The translations under genes and the position numbers were made by a program. The notes under the pieces are model-generated. The model saw only the letters and a list, made by a program, of their open reading frames with translations, was not told the origin of the DNA and did not search any database. Below are positions 13,501 to 24,206 of a stretch of 64,000 nucleotides of DNA, in pieces; within the stretch, counting starts at the first letter, position 1, and the number at the start of each line of letters is the position of its first letter. This stretch comes from Albula goreensis (Eukaryota; Chordata; Actinopteri; Albuliformes; Albulidae). Location of the stretch: positions 30,555,646-30,619,645 of the forward strand of contig CM040743.1 in NCBI GenBank assembly GCA_022829145.1, written 5' to 3'.

Positions 13501-15930
13501 TGATAAATACGCAAAACAGGAATGGCCAATTCAATCTGAATGATTGTCTTTTTAATTTGTCATGAGATATCTGCACACTAAGACGTGAAATGGAAAGTTT
13601 GACTACTGCATTAACATGCCGTTAACATTTGCTTTTAAATTATGGCTGGGTTTCCACAGCGCTATGCTTGAAGCTCCTTTGAGAAGAAGTTTGAAAGAAA
13701 TGTTACAAAAGACAATAGAAAATAATTAATCCTATATGATAAATACTGTTTGGAAATTTCTTGAATACTGATATGGTAGTCCTTCATCATTCGGCCTGAG
13801 ATCACAAAACGCTGTGCATCTCCTACCCACAGCTTCAGCTGTGTGACGGGATGATGCTTGTTTTCTGTGAATTAAGGCTACTTCTGAAGTCCCTTCCGTC
13901 CTCTACACACCCAGCCCCCTCCATTCAACATCTGCCAGAACTGAATGGTGTTTTCCCCAGCATGGCTCCAGTGATAAGAGGAAAAAGTAAGGAGTCTGAA
14001 CAACATGAAGAAGCGGCAGTGACTTTTTTCAGGAGGACGCCTTTGACAAGCAAATTTTCACCAACCGAACATCCATTTTGAGACACCAGATATGAGACGA
14101 TGTTTGTGGTGTAACGTCATTATCGGATTTCGTTTCTTATTCAATCTCAAAAGACTAATTGAATTTCTAAGCCTGTCGTATCGATGCAAAACCATCCATC
14201 AGTTCGGGAGAGTACAGACAAGAGCACGTTCTCCTCTGAAGAGTAGGCCTGCCAGCTGAAATCCACTCTAAAATCGACCTGTTTCAAGCACATTTGATGC
14301 AGGCAGACTGCAGGTCCTCCACTGACCACAAGAATCACTTAAACATAAAGAGACAAGGATAATCAGAGAATTATTTGCAGTATATGAAAGGTAGTGCTTT
14401 AAAATTCCCTCTTTGGTATAGCTCATATTCTAACTATTAATTGTTACTGTCACTACATACAGTGAGTATATTTTTATTATTTACAAGTTTAGCTCTGAAA
14501 AATAATTTGTTCTAATTTAGCAGACACCACTTCTACTGCTAATGTAGAAAAACAAAAATACCCTTCAACCTAATGCTCATACCTCATTAATTTCCTATTA
14601 ATTTTACATCAGTTCAAGTTAGTATTCTTCAATTCCACTGACTTTTGAAGTGTATAACTTTATGCTTGAATAAAACAGACATGCCCTTCACAACACTTAG
14701 TATTGTCAGTGTTACACAATCATGTTTATACAAGTTTAGTGTCAGAATTCTCTGTAAAAGGCAGTTTGTGAACAAAAGTGTCACACCTTTCACCCCAAAT
14801 CGTTCTGTTGTTGGGAAAGGAGTATTTTATTTTGTGCTTTGCATTTCTAAATCCATACTACATTTATTGTTAATTATTGTTTTAACTGGTTACCTCTCAG
14901 AATGATAAGACAAGGGAACAATAAACCAAAGACTCCTAAATGTTGTTCATGTATGAAATGATTTTTATGTACTGCAAATGATAAATTGGTATTAAAGCTA
15001 ACTTCTATTTGTTGAACTCTGAGCCTGATTTAAGTTTAAATAAGTATATGCTGGGTGGGGTGAGGGTTCTTATTGAACTCCACATAAAAGGAATTCCAGA
15101 ATTGCCCTAGCAATGCACCTTTGGTCTGTAACTGTATATATCATAAAGGGAGGGGATCAAAGGAGATTATCATTATGAAAGGAAAAACCAAGAGGGGTGG
15201 TACTGTAATTAATATGAAAATTAATCATGATAGGGCACTGATGTGGACCCCATGCGAAGCTGAGGTTAATTTTCATACAACCGAACGAGTGGAGGGACAG
15301 AGAAAAATCAAAATGAGTGAGTCAGTTAATACATTATAGGTAGATGTGAAGCTAGTGAAGTAGCAGGCAGTAACATGAGCTATGGCAGTTGACAGTATCT
15401 AACATTGGCACTTAAACTGATGTAGGAGATGATCACAATGTTGCATGTTGCATCCTGAAATCGTTGCTTTTCGACTTCCTTTGAAATACTTTGTAATTTA
15501 TAAAAGCGGTATACTTTTTTAGGCAGCAGAGACTTCTGGGTTGGATCTGCAGACAGTCATTAGAGTCATAAGACGAATGACAAAACTCACGAAGGATTCA
15601 CATTATCTATATTTACAATTCAGAACAAACATGCGTCCATAGAGGCATGTTCAGGAACATCCCTTAGTTCAGAAATAGGCCTGTGAAAAGAAAACAGTGC
15701 TTATGTTTGCAGAATCCATCTCTAATTATAAATAAGAAGTGCACTTCCTCACGACAAGGGGTTTAATTTCCACACAGGACCCAACTGAGAATGATGTGAG
15801 TCTGCAGTGAATTTTATTGTCGCTCTAATAGTCTGCATGCTATTTGTACTGTCTATGGAATAAAAAGAATCAGTATTCGTTTTTAGGCACTACCCTAACT
15901 TGCAGTAATTTTGTATGCCTGCCTAAGCCT
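10561..15930. other. AT-rich non-coding stretch
   Basis: No gene recognised in 5.4 kb. A splice-acceptor-like tract (pyrimidines then CAG) ends at 10860 but opens onto an unremarkable frame. G-rich and C-rich runs lie at 11625-11650 and 11972-12003. Frames such as 14645-14905 (86 codons) and 11497-11781 (94 codons) have no recognisable motif. Confidence 0.5.
11972..12003. repeat. C-rich low-complexity tract
   Basis: About thirty bases of almost pure C broken by single G and AA. It is a simple low-complexity run prone to sequencing and assembly error. Confidence 0.85.
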
Positions 15931-15957
15931 ACACACACACACACACACACACACACA
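15931..15957. repeat. Short (AC)n microsatellite
   Basis: About 13 AC units, pure, ending just before GATGATTTACAGG. It lies 60 bp left of the Harbinger-type MITE. Confidence 0.93.
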
Positions 15958-16016
15958 GATGATTTACAGGTGAGTTGGTATGGAATGACCCTTTTTCACA
16001 TGGCAAAGAGACTTTA

Positions 16017-16221
16017 GGGGGTTGATTTACTAAGATTTCAATGACTTTTACTTGAGTGGGGAAGGTATTGTGGTATTTGATTATACTGACGTGTCCTCCT
16101 CACTATGCTGACAGCTGTCATCTCACTGAATGAATGTCTGATTAATACCTGTTCTCCATTCATACAAAAAAGCACATGTGATTACCCTTCATGCAACTGC
16201 TTTCAGGTTTAGTAAATCACA
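16017..16221. mobile_element. Harbinger-type MITE
   Basis: Two ends face each other about 205 bp apart: left GGGGGTTGATTTACTAAG at 16017-16034, and right GGTTTAGTAAATCACA at 16206-16221, whose complement reads TGTGATTTACTAAACC. The shared TGATTTACTAA is typical of PIF/Harbinger termini. A TTA trinucleotide lies outside each end (16014-16016 and 16222-16224), the duplication length of that superfamily, although the right arm seems a few bases short. No coding sequence is present. A decayed Harbinger transposase lies at 30.8-31.3 kb, but nothing shows it mobilised this copy. Confidence 0.6.
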
Positions 16222-18317
16222 TTAAAAGTTCTGAGGTAATCTGTTTGCATGACTTCCTCCCAAAATTTTAGGAAAAAATGTAGAAATGCCAAAATGTTGC
16301 ATATTCATTTAAGATAGCCTGCAAAATGCACATTCCAGGTATCTTAAATTGTAAGACATAACAATCTGGTACAATGTTAATTGATCAGTTTATATTTATC
16401 AGTTTTATTTATTTTTTTGTTTTTTTTTTTTGGGAGTGGTAATGTTTTTACATGTGTGAAGCCTCACTAAACCAAACCACATGCATACAAGCCACCTACA
16501 AATCTAATTATTTTGGAACTGTTGTCTCTTAAAAAACACCACTTACATTCAATGTCATTGTATCAAGGTGTTGTAGCAACCTTGTTGTGACATATGCATG
16601 TGTTACATATATGTCCATTCCATAAAAGAATAGCAAATCATTCATGTCATTCATTGACCATGACATGCCCAAGCACACATGGCACCATGTAAAAAACGGA
16701 TTACTTGCGACTATGCAACATCCATTATTGCCTCAAAACAAGCACTGATTATCTGCTCTGTCTACAGCTGGAACACATAATGATTGATTTAAAATAGATT
16801 ACCACTCAAGACTATATTTACTGAAAAAGACTATAAACAATATACTTAGCTAGATATACATGTAATCGCAAATCAATAGAATGCAGACGTGTATTCATTT
16901 GAAATAATAAGGCCATTTTTGCCTCTACATCATACTAATGGATAATACTATTCTGTGCTCGTTATTGGAAAAACATCAATAGTCTTTTAAGAGACCTAAA
17001 GAGAATCCAAGCTATGGTGTATTCATTATGTCATACACACAATTTACATGCCTGTGCACGGATGTATTTTGGTCTTTATGTTTTTCTCTAAGTCGTTTTT
17101 CCTGACATAATTAAAATTGTAAAATGTCAAGTTGTTTATACTGTACTTTTATGATACAAATGTTTTGATATGTCAATATAACAAACAGAATTGTATTTTA
17201 ATTGAATTGAGGAAGAAAGGGCAGATCATGAGCCATATTGTTTCCCTTTTTTCATAGAGAGAGAGAGCATTGCACAAGCATATTGTTTAGATGAATGGTT
17301 GGAGGGCTGAGATGGGGTCACTACAGCAGCTCATGGGTGAATCAAAAGACTCATAGTGTGCGTTATAACATGCGGTAGGCACATGCTGATTGATTCAATT
17401 AGTCTGCGGGTTTCCAGGCAACTAGTGGTGCTAGGGGTTGTGTTTGACAAGAGGGGGAAATGCCAGCTTGACTGGTATGGAGCAGGCAACAAAATGCAAG
17501 TGTATTTATCACGAAAAATGGTTTTCAGGTAAGCTGGAATGATGCAAGAGTGACTTGAAGAAACGTTCTCTCTTTATGTAGTTTAGTGTGGCCGGAATAA
17601 ACTGTGCTTCCACGCTTATGTTGGTATCAGTATCTATAACCCAAGGTATCCTTCTTTTTCTGACATCCAGTCAGTTTCCTTATTCACAATCCCTTTGTGA
17701 CTACTTTACTTCCAGGCTATCAGTCCTGCAGCGTTAACGTAAGAGTCTGTGTGTGTGAATGCAGTGAGCGCCTCTTCATTTCAACCTATAGGAGGAAACT
17801 AATATCCTACCGCATCTCTTGTGTTTTGTACAATATGTATGAAATTGTAATGATGAAAAAAGCACTTTGTGTGTTTACCTGAGAAGACATTGTCGTAGAA
17901 TGCTGTTCATTTGGGTACAGATGAGATTATGCAAAGCATCAGAAACAGAATATTAAAGGACAATTTTACAACATGCTGCCTTGAATTTGTCTTGTAGTAC
18001 ACATTCTACATATGCATGTATAATGTTGTTCAACTCGGTTGGGTAGAGAAAGAATTTTATTTGTATACATCATGTGTATTGCATTAATTCACTGTACTGA
18101 GAATGGAACAAACCAAATAAAAGGCTCAAATTTCTATCAGATGCTTTCCCCACTCATGTCAGACACAGTAATGTGGTATCAGACATACATAGGCAGTGTT
18201 TGATTAATAGCAATGCTACTCCTTAGTTAGCTTCTGGAACAACAGCAGTAATGGCTACAGAATATTTATTTCCAGAAGCCTACTTGTGCAGATTAGAAAC
18301 CTGCATGTGGAACAGCA
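16222..18317. other. AT-rich non-coding stretch
   Basis: No gene recognised. T-rich at 16405-16432. At 17716-17738 a 23-base piece sits between a good acceptor (TTTACTTCCAG) and a good donor (GTAAGAG); this is recorded as a possible microexon under findings only. Confidence 0.5.
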
Positions 18318-19081
18318 GTGATAAACCTCTGCTAACCAATGTTGTATGGCTTATCCCGATCTTTTTTTCAACTATTTATTTTACTCTCTGATACATCTTT
18401 AGATGACATTGGTGCAATAGTGTCACAGCCTGCTTCAGGGGAAGACAGAGCCGGTCTGATTACTTTTACTAGCATGTCCTCAGGGCTCAGAGTAGCTACC
18501 CCAGTCATCACCTTGAATTTCTCCCACTAAAGTGGGCTGTTCGTGACAAAGTCCATCTGTTGTTTGAGAGGTATAAGTTGACTGCTTGGACAGAACAATC
18601 TATATTATTTTGACAATATGAAACTTTGATGTCTGTGAGCAGGGGTGGGTGGGTAAACTGCCTGCCTATGACTGTAACATCAAATGTGTTTCAGGCACTA
18701 AGAGCTTCAGTCGATGCTCTGAGAAGGGAACCATATTTTTTGCCCAGTAGAATCAGTCATCACCTGATTCGGGACCCTCAAAAAGCTCTACTCGACATGA
18801 CAGAGAGACAGCCCATTTTCAGACAGTCAAACGACTACCAGACTGAACAAATATTCGACAAGGAATATGATGCAGTGCAGAAGTGTAGCATAACAGAGCA
18901 GCGATCCATTTCTGCTAGTCGCACAATGGTTGCTATTGCTGTATCTTGTATAAAACTTGCTGCAATTTTTCAAATGCACAATGACAGTCAGGCAAGAACA
19001 AATACTGGGGAGGTTATGCTTGTGAGCCATATGCAACAGCTGTCAGAATTAGAGCAAGAAATGTTTGTCATGACCTGGTAA
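18318..19081 (+). pseudogene. Ty3/gypsy pol fragment (RNase H and linker)
   Basis: This is a decayed piece of an LTR-retrotransposon polyprotein, covering the RNase H domain that degrades RNA in the RNA-DNA hybrid. One frame reads SDTSLDDIGAIVSQPASGED from about 18384, the first catalytic Asp region. After a frameshift a second frame reads LEFLPLKWAVRDKVHLLFER and then YKLTAWTEQS, the active-site Glu region followed by the third block, where the usual Asp is replaced by Glu. Further on, LPAYDCNIKCVSGTKSF and then VDALRR (18658-18730) match the end of the domain. The open frame to 19081 probably covers the linker before integrase. The integrase, protease and LTRs are not seen. At least three frameshifts disable it. 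Confidence 0.75.
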
Positions 19082-21023
19082 ATTTGCAGTTGGATTCCAG
19101 TGGCATGTCCAGAGCCATTTTGTTTTTGTTGTTGTTGGACAGAGATTCTCACAGTAGAAGTTTCAGTATTTGTTTGAATTAAGGAGCGAACTGTGGGCCA
19201 GATTGCACATACATTTTGTTGATGAAAAGTGAATGCCATAAATAGTTACCCCATTACCCATACAGGAGCGTATTAGTCTCAGTTATTAAATATGATAATC
19301 CTAAACACAGCTGTTGCAGTGCATTTACAGTGCTATAGGTCCCAGAGACTCAATTACAACAGTACAATCAAAAGGACCAGATGAAAGATATAACATCATT
19401 AATTCACATATAGGTATATTAAGCTTTTTGCCTCTTTATATATGTGATAGAGATGAAAGGCAATGCACAAGTGTTTTTTAAGTACTATGTAGACATAATT
19501 GCATTACAGATTGAATATCCACAATAAGTACTCTTGTAAACACCAACAGATATATTACAGAGTTTTATTTGAAACAGGCCTATAACATGGCTGCAGTGTC
19601 GTACAGAGAGAGAACAATATGAGGAAAATATATTTCAGTACAGCATGCATTGCATAAAGAAAATGGACATGGGAAATGCATACAATTTTTCTTTATTGGC
19701 TTTGGTGTTACTTTACATGCAACATGCAAAATACTGTGTATTGAGTGCGTTTATTCATTTATTGAAATTCAAATAATATAGTCTCTTTCAGTGCACACAT
19801 ATAGTCATCTTTCAAAAATATATGTAATATTTAAATCATGTTATTTAAATGCATGTTTGTAAATATCCTTCCCTGAATCTCAACTCAGAAAATCACATTA
19901 GCATTCCGCATTCCCCTTTACTCTATAATCATATATAAAATGGAGACAAAAAACAAAGCACACATTCTACCCTGCTTTGTTCACACATATGTTCACACTG
20001 CAAGAGCTTCATCTACCAGCAGCTTGTAACAGTAACCATCATCTTTAATGCATTTTGCCAGATTAGAGTTTTAACCATATAGGTTATCTATTGGCGAGAA
20101 ATTGCTAAGTTATTGAACGTGGACTGAGGTTCATTTGGTAAAGTCAGTTGAAACTTTTCATTCCATTTCCTTCAGCTCAAATGTAGTGGCCAAATGTGGT
20201 TTCTTATTTGTGAATAAATCTATCGGGTCAGTATATTATGGGCATAGAGAACGCACATTAGCCAAAAAGAATCCACAAGTTAAAAAAATCTAACTATGTA
20301 TTGAAAATTAATGCTGTCACCCAGGCTAGAAAAGTTACCAAATACCTTACAGCATCATACATTAATATCAGCACTTTAAAACCATCAGTTTTTAGGAAAA
20401 CCCCGAGAGAATCTATTCCAAATTGGATTTCTGTGTGAAAAATTCACACCTGCAGCTGTTATGTACTTCTAGTTGACAAAGGCCAGATGCAAACTGACAA
20501 GATTTCTGCTTCATCTCTGGTATGAGTGGATTAATCTCATTTATTTTTTTGAACATTTCAAGAGACAAAATGAAAATATATTTCTGATCAATGTTCTTTA
20601 TATTTAATGATCCTCATCATTGAAACAGTCAACCAAGAAATTAAAAATGTAATGCTGTGCTGGTATGAGAAAGTGAGGTAGACCAGGGGAATTTTTTAGA
20701 GCAGACAACATTTCACAGTTTTTCATGTTTTTATTAATACAATTCTCAGGTGAGTCTATTCACTGGTGACAAATTGCCAGCACAGAAGAACCACCTGGAA
20801 TAGGAGATGTATTTATTATGATGTAAATTCATAAGAAACTAATACTCCACTCCCAAAAAAAAACCATTTTCATTCAGAGGATGTGGTGAAAAGTTGTATA
20901 GTGACAATTTTTGGCCTTGAACTTCTCAGATCTTCAGACAGATCCTATTCCCGATATTGCCTACAAAAGATCCTATGTAAACAAACAAGAGAACGTTTTG
21001 ATAGTTATTATACTGACTCATTA
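19082..21023. other. AT-rich non-coding stretch
   Basis: No gene recognised and very few open frames. The left part (19082-19240) may be further gypsy remnant but shows no motif. The right end may include the eroded terminus of the neighbouring Tc1 fossil. Confidence 0.5.
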
Positions 21024-21388
21024 CAGGCGCCTTCAGCAGCAATGACTGCAACCTTACAGTAGGAAGTGATCAGTCTCTCACAGCGCTGTTGGGAAATGTC
21101 GGTCCCCTCCTCTATGCATAACTGTCACAGCACTGTTACTTTTTTTTGCTTTAATGGCTCATTTCAGTTCCTGCCAGTTCAAGATCTCTATGAAGTTTAG
21201 ATCTGGTCTTTGAATATATCATATTCTATTTTCTCCAGCCATTCTGATGTACACTCTCTTTGTTTTACTGAAGGACCCAGCTGTGCATAAGCTTCAGCTC
21301 GTAGACAGGTGGCCAGACATTGCTTTGTATTATACCACAGTCCCTCTGAATTCTCGTCTCTGTCTCGCTGGAGGGTGTACATTAATTC
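21024..21388 (-). pseudogene. Tc1-like transposase pseudogene, C-terminal half
   Basis: Read on the minus strand, this is a second, different Tc1/mariner transposase remnant. Visible pieces in order: LNSEGLWYN (part after the catalytic Asp), LRAEAYAQLGPSVKQ, then CTSEWLEKIEYDIFKDQI, which corresponds to the region before the DPN motif. After several stops, DISQQRCERLITSYCKVAVI matches the usual C-terminal end. Compared with the family it has lost the DND block, so an internal deletion joins the flanks. The N-terminal half and both termini are not recognisable. It is distinct in wording from the copies at 0-1.2 kb and 38 kb. Confidence 0.75.
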
Positions 21389-24055
21389 TCAGTAACTGGA
21401 CACCTATGAAGTACTTCCAGCCAAGATGTTTAATCACAGCTCCAAATGAATACCTCAGCCATTGATCTATTTCCAGGTCTGTCTGCTGCAAAGAGCAACA
21501 ATACCAACAGTTTGTTAGACTCGATTATTAAAACCAGTAGCTAAAGTTAAATCTGTGGATTCTTATAAATATTAACATAACAGCAATTTGGCTAATTTAG
21601 TGTCAGCAACATGCTAATTGATAGCCACAGTAGCCTTCTTCATAAAAAAGTAATCTATTAATTAAAAAAAAAACATATTCAGCAAGGTCTGTGATTAAGG
21701 GTAGTGGTGTGGAGAACCTATTACATGTTGAAAAAAATGCTATAGGAGGTCACTGTACCCCACATGAATGTCCAAAAAACAGCAAATGTGTGCCTACATA
21801 AGGCATACATAATATAGGCTGAAAATGACTGATTTCAGATATTCTAAAAAAGGGACATAATAAGCAACTGAAAAGTGCTACCTTATACACACTGCATTAT
21901 ATGAATTCTTATAAAAAGGTCTGGGATATTCTTCTTGAGAATTAATTGTTGAAGCTCTCATGAGTATGTATTTCATTATCTAAAAGCCTTTGTGAAAATA
22001 TTGCATTTTCATATTAGAGGCTCCTGAGAGCTTATTAAAAATTACAAACTACCTATTTTCACAAACATGATACTGCAATCTACTTAGTGGCAGTCACTCC
22101 AGACTAAGGTTTCCCAAGTGAAAACAATTCTGCTGGAGGAATTGTTGCTCTCAGTATCTAGTCTCTCTGTGTTTACTCATCTTAGTCCTGCAGGTGATTG
22201 CAGAAAAAGTTAAGTAAATTGGAAGAGCTGTGTCCTCATACTGCAGTGAATTACCCTAATCTTAACCAGCTCAATTTGTCTTACAAAGATCTGCACAGTT
22301 AGTCAAGCACAGACCGAGGACAGGATATCACATGTGTGGATCAGCATTACTAATGGTGGTTTTGTTTCATTAATTCAGAGGTATGGTGTTTATAAATGTT
22401 GTTGTAACAAGCATTGTCAGATAATATACTACATTGTTATTACACCAAACAACCAAGCATATGAGATTGGTACTTCCACTTACTTTGACTGATTGACTAG
22501 TGATTGACTAGTCAAATATGTAATTCCTACGTAAATAAAATACAAATACAATTACTGTAAGTCACATGTTTCAATATTTAAAATATAAACGCATCTATAT
22601 GTAGATACCAAGAAATAAAATCTGAAATTCTGATCTAGTGTCTCTTATGCATCTTTTGATCTCACACCCAAATGTCTTCATTGTATAGCAAAAACAAAGG
22701 AACTGGCCTTGCCATTCCAATAGTTTGAGGGACTGTATATTGCCCAGGCTGTTTTGTTGCCGTAAATTCACTTCCTGTTTGGGGTAGAGATATCTGAAGG
22801 TTTTTGTGCATGCACTGTTGCTGTTCTGGCTGGAGTAAGTAGCTGTCCTGTTCATAGGTATCTATTGCCAGCGGATACATTCCCAGGCAGCCTGGAACTG
22901 GCTTAGGTATAAACTCCATGCAATTTATTCGAGTTTGACTTTCAATGTTAAATGGTATTTTGCCTGTATTAGAAGCCATTTAACATGTTGCACAACTGAT
23001 CTCCTCCACTTCAGCAATGTGCTTACTCAGTTTAGATAAAAGATGACTGAGTATGGCTGTCAGTTTGAGTGTGTGTTAAGATGCTATAACATTAACCTGC
23101 TTACATGGATGACGTAATACATAATGGTTAGATAGACGCATTTGCATCTTTTATTCTAGTGTTTTGAAACTCACTGTCATGTAAAACAATAAAAAGTTTA
23201 TGAAAGCCACATAACTGACATGTCTAAAGTTATGCCTGTCAATCACACCACCAATACATGTTTTGCCAAATACTGAGACTGTGTTAGACCTATTGATATC
23301 GCTACTCCAAACCATATTGCAGTGCATTAGAAACAAGTAATGTTGGCATCAGTGCCGACATCAACAAGGGTGTCACTGGTAGAACTGACATCCATTGTCA
23401 GCCCTCAAACATGCCTACACTAAACAATGATAGCCAAGTGCAATGCAGTCCCTATGATAGATGAAGGATATCCCAGCGGTTAATGCAAGAAAAGACAGAG
23501 TAAAGGTCTGGACTACCAAAATTACCTGTGTAGATACTTATCCTACCCCTGCAATATGCCAATATGAAAATTGGTTGCTAAACGTATCAGTCTGTGGCTA
23601 TACACAAAAGAGCCAAATATTTATCTAGTTGTTGCCTGTAATATACAACCAGTTTAGCTAACGTTAGCTATCTAGCACTAGCTACTTCCTGCTGCCAACT
23701 GCTGCCTGTAATACCCAATTTTAGCTAGGAAAGATAGCTAGCATTAACATAGCCCAAGCAGTCATTAATAAATCATTCTTACCTTCATATGGTCCACTAA
23801 AAATTCTCAATGTAGTACAGTGTTTTTTTGTGTCCATAGTTATTTTCGTAGTTGCTTGATTACTTTCCTAAAGCAATGCGGTTTGCAGTGGCAGACAAAA
23901 GTATATGGCTGGCTAGTGTGTGTGTTGCTAGCGTCATCTCATCAAATATGGCTAACCAAGGTCATGAGTACAATTCCACCAATCATGGCCTTTGAGTAAA
24001 ATGAATATGTGAATGAAAAGTGAATAACATTGTAATTCTTTGCGATTACACAATG
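21389..24055. other. Non-coding stretch with one unexplained frame
   Basis: No known gene. A 105-codon minus-strand frame (22662-22979) with balanced composition is discussed under findings. A direct repeat of GATTGACTAGT lies at 22491-22512. A GCTAAC/TAGCTA-rich patch is at 23650-23750. Confidence 0.5.
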
Positions 24056-24206
24056 TAAGGCGTAACACCCTCCAAGGAGTCCATTGTACGAATGTAAGGG
24101 ACAAGGTGGAGGCAAAGAACTCCACGACCGAAAGTGGAGTGCAGTTGCCTCTGCCAAGTCCCTTACATTCGTTCAACGGGCTCCTTGGAGGGTGTTATGC
24201 CGCTTA
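24056..24206. mobile_element. 151-bp foldback MITE
   Basis: Almost the whole unit is one inverted repeat. The left arm starts TAAGGCGTAACACCCTCC and runs through GAATGTAAGGGAC; the right arm, complemented, starts TAAGCGGCATAACACCCTCC and runs through GAATGTAAGGGAC. The arms meet in a small hairpin, ACTCCAC and GTGGAGT around GACCGAAA (24119-24140). TAA/TTA at the borders would fit a 3-bp target duplication of the Harbinger type, but this is ambiguous because those bases may be part of the repeat. There is no coding capacity. Overlapping short frames on both strands simply reflect the palindrome. Confidence 0.8.
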
